Positions 38,269 through 47,840 are shown, counted from the stretch's first letter. The stretch: 64,000 nt of DNA from Paenarthrobacter sp. GOM3 (GCF_018215265.2 NZ_CP136562.1:2790001-2854000); one strand, 5' to 3'. Notes: generated from the sequence alone by a model not told the origin. Numbers and translations are program-made.

Positions 38269-39120
38269 TTAGAGTTCCTCCCCGACGCTGGCGTGGGCAT
38301 CGTCATGGAAGTGCGTGGTTGCGTCGGGAAGACCGACGACGACGATCCTGCCGTTCGTGTGGATGACCTCCACATGGCTGTCGTACAGTTCCGAAAGAAC
38401 TTCCGTGGTCATGACTTCCTGTGGCGTTCCGACACGGAATTGCCCACCTGCCAGGTAGAGCACCCGGTCCACGTAGTCGATCACAGGATTGATCTCGTGG
38501 GTCACGAAAACCACGGCGCTGTTCCTCTCATGGCACTGTTTGTTGATCAGCGCACTGACGCCTTGCTGGTGATGCAGGTCCAACGAAAGCAGCGGCTCAT
38601 CGCACAGCAGGACCTGCGGTTCCGAGGCCAGCGCCTGGGCCACCCTGAGCCGTTGTTGCTCACCGCCGGACAGTTGGCCCACAGGAACCTTGGCGTAATC
38701 GGAGGCACCTACCTGCTCCAGCAAGTCGTCGATCCGTTGGTTGACCTTGCCCGACGATAGCCTGATGCCCCAGCGGTGTCCGTCGATCCCAAGCCCCACC
38801 AGGTCACGGGCACGTAAGGGAGTATCTGGCGCGAACGCCTTCTGCTGTGGAATGTAGCCGATCCGTTTGCTGCCCCGTTCCACCGGGTGGCCGCCCAAGG
38901 ACACGGTGCCGGAATGGAGTTCCTGCAATCCGAGGAGGACCTTCAGGAAGCTCGTCTTACCGCTGCCGTTGGGCCCCAGGACGGCGAAGAACTCTCCCGG
39001 GTTGATGTCCAGGTCCAGGTCCCGCCAGAGTGTCCTCTTGCCGAACTGCAGGCTGGCGCCGCGGAGGCTCACTACCGGTGTCAAAAGTTGTCCTCGATCC
39101 AAGCGCTGCTGGGAACGCAA
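38269..39120 (-). CDS. znuC: Zinc/manganese ABC transporter ATP-binding protein
   Basis: This 283-residue ABC ATPase has Walker A GPNGSGKTS at about 50, the Q-loop region YIPQQKAF, signature LSGGEQQRL, Walker B LLCDEPLLSLD, and H-loop VTHEIN. Cys in CDEP replaces the usual aliphatic residue but the catalytic Glu is present. It drives metal import with ZnuB and ZnuA. It lies 116 bp downstream of znuA. Confidence 0.92.
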   Translation of the reverse strand: MRSQQRLDRGQLLTPVVSLRGASLQFGKRTLWRDLDLDINPGEFFAVLGPNGSGKTSFLKVLLGLQELHSGTVSLGGHPVERGSKRIGYIPQQKAFAPDTPLRARDLVGLGIDGHRWGIRLSSGKVNQRIDDLLEQVGASDYAKVPVGQLSGGEQQRLRVAQALASEPQVLLCDEPLLSLDLHHQQGVSALINKQCHERNSAVVFVTHEINPVIDYVDRVLYLAGGQFRVGTPQEVMTTEVLSELYDSHVEVIHTNGRIVVVGLPDATTHFHDDAHASVGEEL

Positions 39121-39236
39121 TAGTTCTGGTGCTGGTGATGGCGGCTGTTCTGGTGGCAGGCAAAAGGCCCCGAAGCCATCCTGAATATCTTAGGACGCCG
39201 ACAGGACCCTTTACCTCAGGTGGGCCTTGGGTGGAG

Positions 39237-40205
39237 CTACTTCTTCAATGCCGAGGCGATGGACTCGACGTTGTCAGTCATCCACTGGACGTAGTCCTTG
39301 CCCTCCGGCAGCGTCTCGGTGAAATTCAGTACCGGCACACCGGAAGCTTCTGCGGCGCGCTTGACGGCTTCGGTCTGCGGGCCTTCGGTCTGCTCGTTGT
39401 AAGCAAGGAACCGCACCGACTTGGAACCGAGGAGGTCAGTTGTCTCCTTCAGTACCGAGGCAGGCACATCGGTTCCCTCTTCGACGGCAGCGCTGTAAGC
39501 CTCGGGAGTCTTGTTCTCCAGGCCTGCCGCCTCAAGGAGGTACAGGGGAACCGGCTCTGTGATGGCCACGGGTTGGTGTTCGTTGGCGGCCTTGACGGTA
39601 TTCAACGTGGTGGTCAGCCCATTGAGTTTCGCTTTGAAGGCATCCGCGTTGCCGGTGAAGGTCGCAGCGGACCGGGCGTCGAGGCTGCCAAGCTTGGCCG
39701 CCACCGCATCAGCGAGCTTGCCCATGGTGTCCAGGCTGTACCAGACGTGCTCGTTGAAGTCGCCGTGGTCGTGTGCGTGGGGCTCGTCGCTGTGGGCGTC
39801 CGCGCTGTGGGTTTCCTCCTCGGGAGCGAGCCCTGAAACCTCGACGGCGCTGATCATGTTCTCGTGGCCGATCTTGATCTCGTCCGCGATTTTGTGCAGG
39901 AACTCGTCGTACCCGCCGCCGTTCTCCACCACGAGCTTCGCCTTGGAAATGACCAGCTTGTCCTGGGCGCTGGCCTCATAGGAGTGCGGGTCCTGGCTGG
40001 TCTTGGTGATGATCGCCTTGACGTCCACTTTGTCGCCGCCGACGGCCTTGACGATGTCGCCGTAAACGTTCGTCGAGGTAACTACCTCGATGGCACCTGG
40101 CTGGGTCTGGTTGCCCGCCCCGGCCGGGCCGGCACAGGAGGACAGCAGGAGCGCGGCAAGGCCTGCAGAAGCGGCCAGGGACAGGCGGACGGCGGAACGA
40201 CGCAC
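39237..40205 (-). CDS. znuA: Zinc-binding lipoprotein of ABC transporter
   Basis: This is the extracellular metal-capture protein. From the GTG at 40205 it has 322 residues. The lipoprotein signal reads VRRSAVRLSLAASAGLAALL with lipobox LSSC. A histidine/acid-rich loop, THSADAHSDEPHAHDHGDFN, is typical of zinc-specific ZnuA. Conserved ligands include the His in QDPHSYE and the segment NEHVWYSLDTM. GAGG lies 5 bases before the GTG; an upstream ATG at 40244 would add non-signal residues and overlap a Fur-type box. Expression is probably repressed by Zur with zinc. Confidence 0.9.
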   Translation of the reverse strand: MRRSAVRLSLAASAGLAALLLSSCAGPAGAGNQTQPGAIEVVTSTNVYGDIVKAVGGDKVDVKAIITKTSQDPHSYEASAQDKLVISKAKLVVENGGGYDEFLHKIADEIKIGHENMISAVEVSGLAPEEETHSADAHSDEPHAHDHGDFNEHVWYSLDTMGKLADAVAAKLGSLDARSAATFTGNADAFKAKLNGLTTTLNTVKAANEHQPVAITEPVPLYLLEAAGLENKTPEAYSAAVEEGTDVPASVLKETTDLLGSKSVRFLAYNEQTEGPQTEAVKRAAEASGVPVLNFTETLPEGKDYVQWMTDNVESIASALKK

Positions 40206-40226
40206 GAAGACCTCGGATCTACTCAA

Positions 40227-40239
40227 AATGAGAATCAAA
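40227..40239. promoter_or_regulatory. Fur/Zur-type box candidate upstream of znuA
   Basis: AATGAGAATCAAA matches the classical Fur-family core AATGATAATCATT at 10 of 13 positions. It lies 22 bp upstream of the znuA GTG, before its ribosome binding site. It is only partly palindromic (TGA-N3-TCA). Confidence 0.35.
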
Positions 40240-40268
40240 CACAATTACTGACGGGATTCAGTGTAGCC

Positions 40269-40293
40269 CTAAATAGGAATGATTCCTATTTAG
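40269..40293. promoter_or_regulatory. 25-bp perfect palindrome upstream of znuA, probable operator
   Basis: Arms CTAAATAGGAAT (40269-40280) and ATTCCTATTTAG (40282-40293) are exact inverted copies around a single central G, 64 bp upstream of the znuA start. The A/T-rich form, 1-nt centre and placement suggest a dimeric metal-regulator operator such as Zur. Confidence 0.6.
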
Positions 40294-40334
40294 ACAATTC
40301 TGGCGTCGATCGAAACGACCGACGCCAGAACTGT
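40294..40334 (-). terminator. Hairpin after the CNNM/CBS operon
   Basis: Arms TTCTGGCGTCG (40298-40308) and CGACGCCAGAA (40320-40330), with outer partial pairing, lie 12 bp past the stop of the minus-strand CBS gene. It has no long U-run, so it may be a weak or Rho-assisted terminator. Confidence 0.55.
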
Positions 40335-40345
40335 CTTACTGTGCT

Positions 40346-41416
40346 TTATTGGGCTTGCTGGCCACCATAACGGCGGATCCCCGTCGCCTGCGTGGCGTCC
40401 CGGATCTCCCCCACCAACTGCTCAATGACATCCTCAAGGAAGAGCACGCCCTGGGTGTCGCCACCGGCACCAACGACTCGCGCCAAGTGTGATCCCGTGC
40501 GCTGCATGACCGACATGGCCTGCTCGATCTCGTCATCCGGTGCCAGGTTCGCCAAGGAACGGATGCGGCCTTCGGCAATGGGGTGCTTCCGGCCCTCCTC
40601 CGGGATGGACAGGATGTCCTTCACGTGCAGGTAACCGGCGAGTTCGCCGTCGTCGTCCACCATCGGGAATCGTGAGAAACCTGTCCGGCTGACTGCCTTT
40701 TCCAGGTCCACGGGGGTGGACGCCGTCTTGAGCACCATGAGCTTGTCCAGCGGAACCATGATGTGGGCCGCCGTGTGCTCGGAGAACTCCAAGGCTCCAC
40801 TCAACAGGCCCGTTTCATCGTCCACCAATCCATGGCGGGTGGACTCCTGGACGATCGATTGGACCTCTTCGAGCGTGAACGAGGAAGACACCTCATCCTT
40901 GGGTTCGATCTTCATCAACCGCAGGATGTGGTTGGCCAGCCAGTTGAGGGTCCAAATGACCGGATTGACCAAGCGGGCAATGAACATCAGCGGCGGGGCC
41001 AACAGCAGTGCTGCCTTGTCAGCCACGGACACCGAGATGTTCTTCGGAACCATTTCGCCAAAGGTGACGTGCAGGAACGTTACGAACAGCAGGGCGATCG
41101 CGAAGGCGATGATATCCGCCAGCTCGACCGGAACGCCCACCAGTTCAAGAGGCTCAGCCAGCAAATGGTGGATGGCAGGCTCCGCCACCTGAAGAATCAG
41201 GAGCGAGCAAACGGTGATGCCCAATTGGGCGCAAGCCAGCATGAGCGAGACATTTTCCATGGCGCGCAATGTTGTCTGCGCGCGTTTGGAACCGGCCTCC
41301 GCCAGCGGTTCGATCTGGCTGCGCCGGGCCGACATGACTGCGAATTCCGCACCCACGAAGAACGCGTTGCCGATTAGGAGCACGACGAGCCAGAGGATTC
41401 CTACCCAGTCGCTCAT
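40346..41416 (-). CDS. CNNM/CorC-family membrane protein with CBS domains
   Basis: The product has 356 residues. The N-terminal DUF21/CNNM transmembrane domain (about 1-190) reads FVGAEFAVMSARRS and FGEMVPKNISVS. Tandem CBS domains follow (about 205-330), with AAHIMVPLDKLMVLK and FPMVDDDGELAGYLHVKDIL. Members are linked to Mg2+/Co2+ export or regulation. This paralogue ends soon after the CBS pair and lacks the CorC_HlyC C-terminal domain. It overlaps the upstream paralogue by 4 bp. Confidence 0.88.
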   Translation of the reverse strand: MSDWVGILWLVVLLIGNAFFVGAEFAVMSARRSQIEPLAEAGSKRAQTTLRAMENVSLMLACAQLGITVCSLLILQVAEPAIHHLLAEPLELVGVPVELADIIAFAIALLFVTFLHVTFGEMVPKNISVSVADKAALLLAPPLMFIARLVNPVIWTLNWLANHILRLMKIEPKDEVSSSFTLEEVQSIVQESTRHGLVDDETGLLSGALEFSEHTAAHIMVPLDKLMVLKTASTPVDLEKAVSRTGFSRFPMVDDDGELAGYLHVKDILSIPEEGRKHPIAEGRIRSLANLAPDDEIEQAMSVMQRTGSHLARVVGAGGDTQGVLFLEDVIEQLVGEIRDATQATGIRRYGGQQAQ

Positions 41417-42765
41417 AGGGCACCTGCTTCATGACGGGCGCTTTCTGCGTCCTCTGGGGACGACTCGTCCGTCTCCACGTGATGGAAGCAGATCCTGTCG
41501 ATTCTCCGGCCGTCCATCCTGGTCACTGTCAGCGTGCCGCCGACGGCGTCCACGACGTCGCCGACCTTGGCGATGCGTCCCAGCTGGCTCATGACGTACC
41601 CGCCCACGGTTTCGTAGGCGGATTCGTCAGGGACTACCAGGTTGGGGATTTGCTCTGTTACTTCGTCGGGCCGCAGAAGGCCGGGGAAGTACCAATCCCC
41701 GGATGCGCTCTGCAGCACGCCGGGACGGACTTTGTCGTGCTCGTCCGCCACTTCGCCCACAATCTCTTCCACCAGGTCTTCGAGGGTGGTGATGCCGGCC
41801 GTGCCACCATATTCATCCAGGACAACGGCCAGTTGCAGGTTGCCCTCACGCAGTTCCGACAGGAGCGCATCCAGGTGGATGGTTTCCGGAACCTGGAGGA
41901 CGTCGGTCATGATCGCTCCGGCCTGGAGCTTGGAACGGCGCTCAGCGGGTACGGCCACGGCTTTCTTAACGTGGACCACCCCGCGGATATCGTCCGTGGA
42001 ATCGCCAATGACAGGGAACCGCGAGTATCCGGTCCTACGGGCGGCATCGAGGATGTCCGCCACCGACTGGTCGGCGTCGATCGTTTCCATCCGGATGCGC
42101 GGGGTCATGACGTCCGCCGCGGTGCGTCCCGAAAAGTTCAGGGTTCGCGCCACGAAGTTGGCCGTGCCGGCATCCAGCGTCCCAAGCTCAGCGGAACGCC
42201 GTACCAACGAGGCGAGTTCCGCGGGGGTGCGTGCGCCCGAGATCTCTTCCTTGGCCTCAAGACCGAAAAGGTTCAGCACCTTGTTCGAAAAGCCATTGAG
42301 CACCACAATCGCCGGTTTGAAGACCGCAGTGAACATCAGCTGCGGACGGGCGAGCCGCTTGCCCAGCGGGAATGCAAGGGCGATGGCCATGTTCTTGGGA
42401 ACCAACTCGCCGATCAGCATGGACAGGAGGGTCGCGAAGGCCATGGCAACGATCAACGCGACCGAGTGCACCACCTCGGAGGGAAGGCCCAGCAGGCCCA
42501 GGGGCCCTACCAGCAACTGCCCAACGGAGGGCTCCATCACGAAACCAGTCAACAGCGTGGTCAGCGTGATGCCGAGCTGGCAACTGGAGAGCTGGGTGGA
42601 AAGCGATTTCAGGCACTTCAGCAACGGGGCGGCCGCTTGGTCTCCGTTGTCGACTGCACGCTGGACACTGGACTGGTCCAGGGCAACGAGGGAAAACTCA
42701 ACTGCTACGAAAAAGCCGGTGCCAAGAATCAGGGCAAAGCCGGCCAGGAGAAGAATCCATTCCAC
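41413..42765 (-). CDS. CNNM/CorC-family membrane protein with CBS and CorC_HlyC domains
   Basis: This full-length member has 450 residues: DUF21 membrane domain (FFVAVEFSLVALDQS, IGELVPKNMAIALAFP), a CBS pair around residues 210-335 (AADVMTPRIRMETID, FPVIGDSTDDIRGVVHV) and a C-terminal CorC_HlyC FAD-like domain (YETVGGYVMSQLGRIAKVGD). Tandem paralogues of this type are common in actinobacteria and may form heterodimers. Mg2+ efflux is the likely role from family knowledge. Confidence 0.9.
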   Translation of the reverse strand: MEWILLLAGFALILGTGFFVAVEFSLVALDQSSVQRAVDNGDQAAAPLLKCLKSLSTQLSSCQLGITLTTLLTGFVMEPSVGQLLVGPLGLLGLPSEVVHSVALIVAMAFATLLSMLIGELVPKNMAIALAFPLGKRLARPQLMFTAVFKPAIVVLNGFSNKVLNLFGLEAKEEISGARTPAELASLVRRSAELGTLDAGTANFVARTLNFSGRTAADVMTPRIRMETIDADQSVADILDAARRTGYSRFPVIGDSTDDIRGVVHVKKAVAVPAERRSKLQAGAIMTDVLQVPETIHLDALLSELREGNLQLAVVLDEYGGTAGITTLEDLVEEIVGEVADEHDKVRPGVLQSASGDWYFPGLLRPDEVTEQIPNLVVPDESAYETVGGYVMSQLGRIAKVGDVVDAVGGTLTVTRMDGRRIDRICFHHVETDESSPEDAESARHEAGAL

Positions 42766-43248
42766 TTAGCGCATCACTCCAAGGGTGGGCGAGTGCAATG
42801 GGGATAACGCCATCGGCCTGGGGATTCGCCCCGGCGGAGGCTGGTCGGGCGCCGCGGACGCATGGTCTGCGGCACCACCGGCAGTAAACGCCGGCGCGTG
42901 ATGGGCATGTGAACGGGTATTGCCGGCTCGACGGGCACGCTGTGCGGAGTTGCCAGTTTGGCTCCCCCGACAGTTCCCAGGCCGGCACCTAGATTTACTG
43001 TCCATAAGACTTTCAGTCTACAGTCCGCCGGCAGGGACCCCACACGCGGGTTACCGCACATTAATGGACGCCTTGGTCCACTAAGTCAGCTCCAACATGA
43101 TTTAGGTCACCACTATTGGCAGTTAACCAACGATCCTAACTAGACTGTCAGGGGTCTGAGTTCGCGGGACCCGGACCCTGTCCCATCGTTGCGGAAAAGC
43201 AACCTTGGCCAGCGGGAAAACAACACTCATGGAAGAGGCGTATTTCAA
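42766..43248. other. Divergent promoter region between the CNNM genes and odhA
   Basis: These 483 bp hold no convincing gene; the frames seen are short and unlike proteins. Promoters for both directions must be here. A candidate for odhA is TTGGCA (43116-43121) with TAGACT (43141-43146), but the 19-bp spacer is long, so this is tentative. Confidence 0.4.
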
Positions 43249-46200
43249 GTGCCAGAGCAGCCCAGCCACCGTCTACCAGAGGAATTTGGCGGAAACGAGT
43301 GGCTCGTTGACGAACTGTACGAGCGGTACCAACAGGACAAGAATTCGGTCGACGCCAAGTGGTGGCCGCTCTTCGAATCCTTTGCCTCCGCTGACGGCAC
43401 TTCTTCCAACGGAACCTCCGCAGCTCCAGCAGCTGCCAATCCCCCAACCCAAGTACTTCCCGTAGTGGCTCCGGCCGCAGCGGCCCCGGCACCGGCGCCG
43501 GCCGCTCCCGCAGCTGCCACGGAGACTGCCCCTGCAGCACCGGCTCCGGCCAAGAAAGAACCGGCCACGGTTGCCCGGGACGGAGCAAAGAAGCCCGCCG
43601 GCGGCAACGCAACACAGCCCATACCGGCCCAGCTGCCCAAGAGCACCAAGGCCCCCACCGCGCCGGAAGAAGACGTCGTCTCCGTCCTGCGTGGCCCAGC
43701 CAAGGCAATCGCCACCAACATGGTCACCAGCCTGGAAGTACCCACCGCCACCAGCGTCCGGGCAGTTCCCGCCAAGCTGCTCATCGACAACCGTGTGGTC
43801 ATCAACTCCAACCTCGCCCGCGCACGTGGTGGCAAGGTGTCCTTCACGCACCTCATCGGCTACGCCGTTGTCCGTGCGCTCTCCCAGTTCCCCTCGATGA
43901 ACGTCTACTACGACGAAATCGACGGCAAGCCAAGCGCCGTGCAGCCCGCGCACGTCAACTTCGGCATCGCCATCGACATGCCCAAGCCCGATGGCACGCG
44001 CCTCCTGATGGTTCCCAACATCAAGAAGGCCGAGACCATGGACTTCGCCGAGTTCTGGCACACCTATGAGGACCTGATCAAGCGCGCCCGCAACGGCAAG
44101 CTGACGGCCGATGACCACGCAGGCACCACGGTTTCGCTGACCAACCCCGGCGGCATCGGCACGGTCCACTCCGTGCCGCGTCTTTCCAAGGGCCAGGCTG
44201 CCATCATCGGCGTCGGCGCCCTCGACTACCCGGCGGAGTTCCAGGGCGCCAGCGAGAAAATCATCGCCCAGAACGCCATCAGCAAGATCCTGACGCTGAC
44301 CTCCACCTACGATCACCGCGTGATCCAGGGCGCGGGCAGTGGCGAGTTCCTCAAGCTGGTCCACCAGCTCCTCCTCGGCGCGCAGAATTTCTACGACGAG
44401 ATCTTCGAAGCCCTGCGCATCCCGTACGAGCCCGTGCGCTGGAGCCCGGACCTGCAGGTGGATCCGGCCGACGAGATCAATAAGGTCGCCCGCATCCAGC
44501 AGCTGATCCACTCCTACCGCGTGCGCGGCCACCTGATGGCCGACACCGATCCCCTGGAGTACGTCCAGCGCAAGCACCCGGACCTGGATGTCCTGACCTA
44601 CGGCTTGACGCTGTGGGACCTGGACCGCGAATGGCCTACGGGCGGGTTCGGCGGTAAGCCGCAGCTGAAGTTCCGCGACATCCTTGGGGTGCTGCGCGAC
44701 GCTTACTGCCGCACCACCGGCATCGAGTACATGCACATCCAGGAGCCGGCGGAACGCAAATGGTTCCAGGACCAGCTGGAGCACCCGTACTCCAAGCCGA
44801 GCCGTGAAGAGCAGCTTCGCATTGTCTCCAAGCTCAATGCGGCTGAGGCTTTCGAAACCTTCCTGCAGACCAAGTTCGTCGGCCAGAAGCGCTTCTCCCT
44901 GGAGGGTGGCGAGTCGCTGATCCCGCTGCTCGACGCCGTCATCTCTGATGCAGCCGACGACGGTCTGGACGAGGTTGCCATCGGCATGGCCCACCGTGGC
45001 CGCCTCAACGTGCTGACCAACATCGCAGGCAAGACGTACGCCCAGGTCTTCCGCGAATTCGAAGGCACCCAGGACCCACGCTCTGTCCAGGGCTCCGGTG
45101 ACGTCAAGTACCACCTCGGCACCGAAGGCACCTTCACCTCGGACAACGGCAAGCAGACCAAGGTCTACCTGGCCGCGAACCCGTCGCACCTGGAGGCCGT
45201 GGATTCTGTCCTTGAAGGCATCGTCCGCGCCAAGCAGGATCGCCTGGACCAGGGTGAGTCCTTCCCTGTCCTGCCCATCATGGTCCACGGTGACGCAGCT
45301 TTCGCGGGCCAGGGCGTTGTGGCTGAAACCCTCAACCTCTCGCAGCTCCGCGGTTACCGCACCGGTGGCACCATCCACGTGATCGTCAACAACCAGGTTG
45401 GATTCACCACCGCTCCGTCCTCCTCGCGTTCGTCCACGTACTCCACGGACGTCGCCAAGATGATCCAGGCACCGGTCTTCCACGTGAACGGCGACGATCC
45501 CGAAGCCGTGGTCCGCGTTGCACAGCTCGCCTACGAGTTCCGTCAGCGTTTCCACAAGGATGTCGTCATCGACATGGTCTGCTACCGTCGTCGCGGCCAC
45601 AACGAGGGCGACGACCCCTCGATGACCCAGCCACTCATGTACAACCTGATCGAGGCCAAGCGCTCCGTTCGCAAGCTGTACACCGAGTCGCTGATCGGCC
45701 GTGGTGACATCACCGAGGAAGAAGCAGAGCAGTTGCTCCGCGACTACCAGGAACGCCTCGAGCGGGTCTTCGCTGAAACGCACGCTGCCCAGACATCGCC
45801 GATCCCGATCATCACCGCGGACTCGGCAGCTGTCTCGGACATCGAGCGGCCCATCGCCCAGCAGGCTGACTTCGGGACCAACTCCCCGGCATCCACCGCG
45901 ATTTCCGCTGAGACGCTTGCCCGCATCGGCAAGGCCCACCTGGAAGTCCCGGAAGGCTTCACCGTTCACTCCAAGCTCAAGCAGCTGTTGGAGAAGCGCG
46001 AGCAGATGTCCCGTGAAGGCGGCATCGACTGGGGCTTCGGCGAGATCGCGGCCTTCGGCTCGTTGATCATGGAGGGCGTGCCCGTTCGTTTGGCAGGCCA
46101 GGACTCCCGCCGCGGAACGTTCGTCCAGCGCCACGCAGTCTTCCACGACCGTGCCAACGGCAACGAATGGCTCCCCCTGGGCAACCTCTCGGATGACCAG

Positions 46201-47043
46201 GCCAAGCTGTGGATCTACGATTCGCTGTTGTCCGAATACGCAGCAATGGGCTTCGAATACGGCTACTCGGTAGAGCGCCCCGATGCCCTGGTCCTGTGGG
46301 AAGCCCAGTTCGGTGACTTCGTCAACGGTGCGCAGACCATCATTGACGAGTTCATCTCCTCGGCTGAGCAGAAGTGGGGCCAGCGTTCCTCGCTGGTGCT
46401 CATGCTGCCGCACGGTTACGAAGGCCAGGGTCCGGACCACTCGTCCGCACGCATTGAGCGCTTCCTGCAGATGTGCGCCGAGGACAACATGATCGTGGCG
46501 AACCCCACCACGGCCGCTTCGCACTTCCACTTGCTCCGCCGCCAGGCCTACAGCCGTCCGCGCAAGCCGTTGATCATCTTCACGCCCAAGCAGCTGCTGC
46601 GCCTCAAGGGCGCCGCTTCCGCCGTCGAAGACTTCACGAACGGCGGCTTCAGGCCGGTCATCAGCGATCCTGAGGTGCAGCCGGCTAACGTTGACCGCGT
46701 CATCCTGGTCTCGGGCCGTTTGTACTACGACCTCCTGTCCAACCGGCAGAAGTCCGGCGATACTTCCACAGCCATCATCCGCGTAGAGCAGCTTTACCCG
46801 CTGCCCAAGGCTGAGATCGATGCGGAGCTCGCCAAGTACCCGAACGCTGACGTCGTGTGGGCGCAGGACGAACCCGCTAACCAGGGTCCATGGCCGTTCA
46901 TGGGCCTGAACCTGGCACCGGAGCTTGATCGCAAGCTTCGCTTGGTGTCGCGTCCGGCGTCTGCGTCGACGGCGGCAGGTTCCATGAAGCGCCACGCTGC
47001 TGAACAGGATGCCCTGATCAAGCAGGCGTTCGAACGCAAGTAA
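43249..47043 (+). CDS. odhA: Multifunctional 2-oxoglutarate decarboxylase/dehydrogenase (E2o-E1o fusion)
   Basis: This TCA-cycle enzyme of the actinobacterial KGD/OdhA type has 1264 residues. The N-terminal E1 segment PEEFGGNEWLVDELYERYQQ is followed by an Ala/Pro-rich linker (about 50-110). An E2-like succinyltransferase domain has the catalytic His at about 355 in HRVIQGAGSGEF. The thiamine diphosphate E1 domain contains AIGMAHRGRLNVL, HGDAAFAGQGVV, and RRRGHNEGDDP. Family members use ThDP-dependent decarboxylation and a partner lipoyl E2. GarA/OdhI inhibits relatives; this is not tested here. GTG at 43249 has GGAAGAGG upstream. Confidence 0.96.
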   Translation: MPEQPSHRLPEEFGGNEWLVDELYERYQQDKNSVDAKWWPLFESFASADGTSSNGTSAAPAAANPPTQVLPVVAPAAAAPAPAPAAPAAATETAPAAPAPAKKEPATVARDGAKKPAGGNATQPIPAQLPKSTKAPTAPEEDVVSVLRGPAKAIATNMVTSLEVPTATSVRAVPAKLLIDNRVVINSNLARARGGKVSFTHLIGYAVVRALSQFPSMNVYYDEIDGKPSAVQPAHVNFGIAIDMPKPDGTRLLMVPNIKKAETMDFAEFWHTYEDLIKRARNGKLTADDHAGTTVSLTNPGGIGTVHSVPRLSKGQAAIIGVGALDYPAEFQGASEKIIAQNAISKILTLTSTYDHRVIQGAGSGEFLKLVHQLLLGAQNFYDEIFEALRIPYEPVRWSPDLQVDPADEINKVARIQQLIHSYRVRGHLMADTDPLEYVQRKHPDLDVLTYGLTLWDLDREWPTGGFGGKPQLKFRDILGVLRDAYCRTTGIEYMHIQEPAERKWFQDQLEHPYSKPSREEQLRIVSKLNAAEAFETFLQTKFVGQKRFSLEGGESLIPLLDAVISDAADDGLDEVAIGMAHRGRLNVLTNIAGKTYAQVFREFEGTQDPRSVQGSGDVKYHLGTEGTFTSDNGKQTKVYLAANPSHLEAVDSVLEGIVRAKQDRLDQGESFPVLPIMVHGDAAFAGQGVVAETLNLSQLRGYRTGGTIHVIVNNQVGFTTAPSSSRSSTYSTDVAKMIQAPVFHVNGDDPEAVVRVAQLAYEFRQRFHKDVVIDMVCYRRRGHNEGDDPSMTQPLMYNLIEAKRSVRKLYTESLIGRGDITEEEAEQLLRDYQERLERVFAETHAAQTSPIPIITADSAAVSDIERPIAQQADFGTNSPASTAISAETLARIGKAHLEVPEGFTVHSKLKQLLEKREQMSREGGIDWGFGEIAAFGSLIMEGVPVRLAGQDSRRGTFVQRHAVFHDRANGNEWLPLGNLSDDQAKLWIYDSLLSEYAAMGFEYGYSVERPDALVLWEAQFGDFVNGAQTIIDEFISSAEQKWGQRSSLVLMLPHGYEGQGPDHSSARIERFLQMCAEDNMIVANPTTAASHFHLLRRQAYSRPRKPLIIFTPKQLLRLKGAASAVEDFTNGGFRPVISDPEVQPANVDRVILVSGRLYYDLLSNRQKSGDTSTAIIRVEQLYPLPKAEIDAELAKYPNADVVWAQDEPANQGPWPFMGLNLAPELDRKLRLVSRPASASTAAGSMKRHAAEQDALIKQAFERK

Positions 47044-47049
47044 AACCGA

Positions 47050-47096
47050 AACTGCCCGGCCCGAGGAGCGATAAGCGCGCCTCAGGCCGGGCAGTT
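47050..47096 (+). terminator. Intrinsic terminator of odhA
   Basis: Arms AACTGCCCGGCC (47050-47061) and GGCCGGGCAGTT (47085-47096) are perfect inverted copies, followed by CTGTTT. They lie 6 bp after the odhA stop. Confidence 0.88.
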
Positions 47097-47181
47097 CTGT
47101 TTAATGGGACAGGTACCGGTTCCCGAACCGGCTGTTGAGCCTGAACCGTGCAAGGACCGTAACGAGTGTGAAGAGGTAACC

Positions 47182-47781
47182 GTGGAAGACAGGAAGCTGC
47201 GCATTGCAGCTGTAGGAGATGAACTGCTCGCGGGCCTGGGGGATCCCCGCGCATTGGGCTGGCTCGGAAGAGTGCTTGCCCGTACGCCCCAGGACTCCGT
47301 CGTAGTGGAGAGTTTCCCGCTCCCCTGTCCCATGGAGGGGACCGAGGGGCTCGCCGCGCGTTGGCAGGATGAAGCGGGCAGGCGTTTCAGCGACACCCAC
47401 GAGAACCGCCTGGTGATCGGCTTGTCCGGCCGCGACCTGGAGTTTGGCCTGTCCACTGCGCGGAGCAGGCTGAACCTCGCCAATATCCTGGACGGGGCCT
47501 CACACAGCAGCGTTGAGGTCTTTGTGGTCGGTCCCCCACCCACGCTCGATCCCGCCCGGAACAAGCGGCTTGCCGAGCTCAACACGGCGTTTGCCGATGT
47601 CACAACCCGGCGGAATCACCACTACGTTGACACTTTCTCCCCCTTGCTCAATCACGAGCAGTGGAGGACGGACCTTGCAGCCAACGGAGGGACGCCGGGC
47701 CAGGCGGGCTACGGGTTGATTGCCTGGCTGGTCCTGCACCGCGGCTGGTTCCAATGGCTCAACATCGCCCAGCCTGAGTAG
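47182..47781 (+). CDS. Degenerate SGNH/GDSL-hydrolase-like protein
   Basis: The product has 199 residues from the GTG at 47182, preceded by AGAGG. It resembles SGNH esterases in order: a block-I-like loop RIAAVGDELLAG near the N-terminus, the central segment RLVIGLSGRDLEFGLS, FVVGPPP at the end of a strand, and HYVDTFSPL plus GGTPGQAGYGLIAWLV at the C-terminus. The catalytic Ser of GDS is Glu here (GDEL), and the DxxH of block V is missing at GGTPG, so esterase activity is doubtful. An in-frame ATG at 47104 lies closer to the odhA terminator. Confidence 0.65.
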   Translation: MEDRKLRIAAVGDELLAGLGDPRALGWLGRVLARTPQDSVVVESFPLPCPMEGTEGLAARWQDEAGRRFSDTHENRLVIGLSGRDLEFGLSTARSRLNLANILDGASHSSVEVFVVGPPPTLDPARNKRLAELNTAFADVTTRRNHHYVDTFSPLLNHEQWRTDLAANGGTPGQAGYGLIAWLVLHRGWFQWLNIAQPE

Positions 47782-47840
47782 CCGGTAAACGGGTTCGCCG
47801 CCCTGCCTGATGCACGCAGACCATTGCACCTCCCCGATTC

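Noticed and set aside
43100..43130. DtxR/IdeR-like box upstream of odhA (TTTAGGTCACC)
   Set aside because: Only one half-site resembles the consensus; no inverted partner.
43273..46995. 1240-residue minus-strand open frame
   Set aside because: It is antisense to odhA, which has full E2/E1 motifs; the antisense product lacks any domain.
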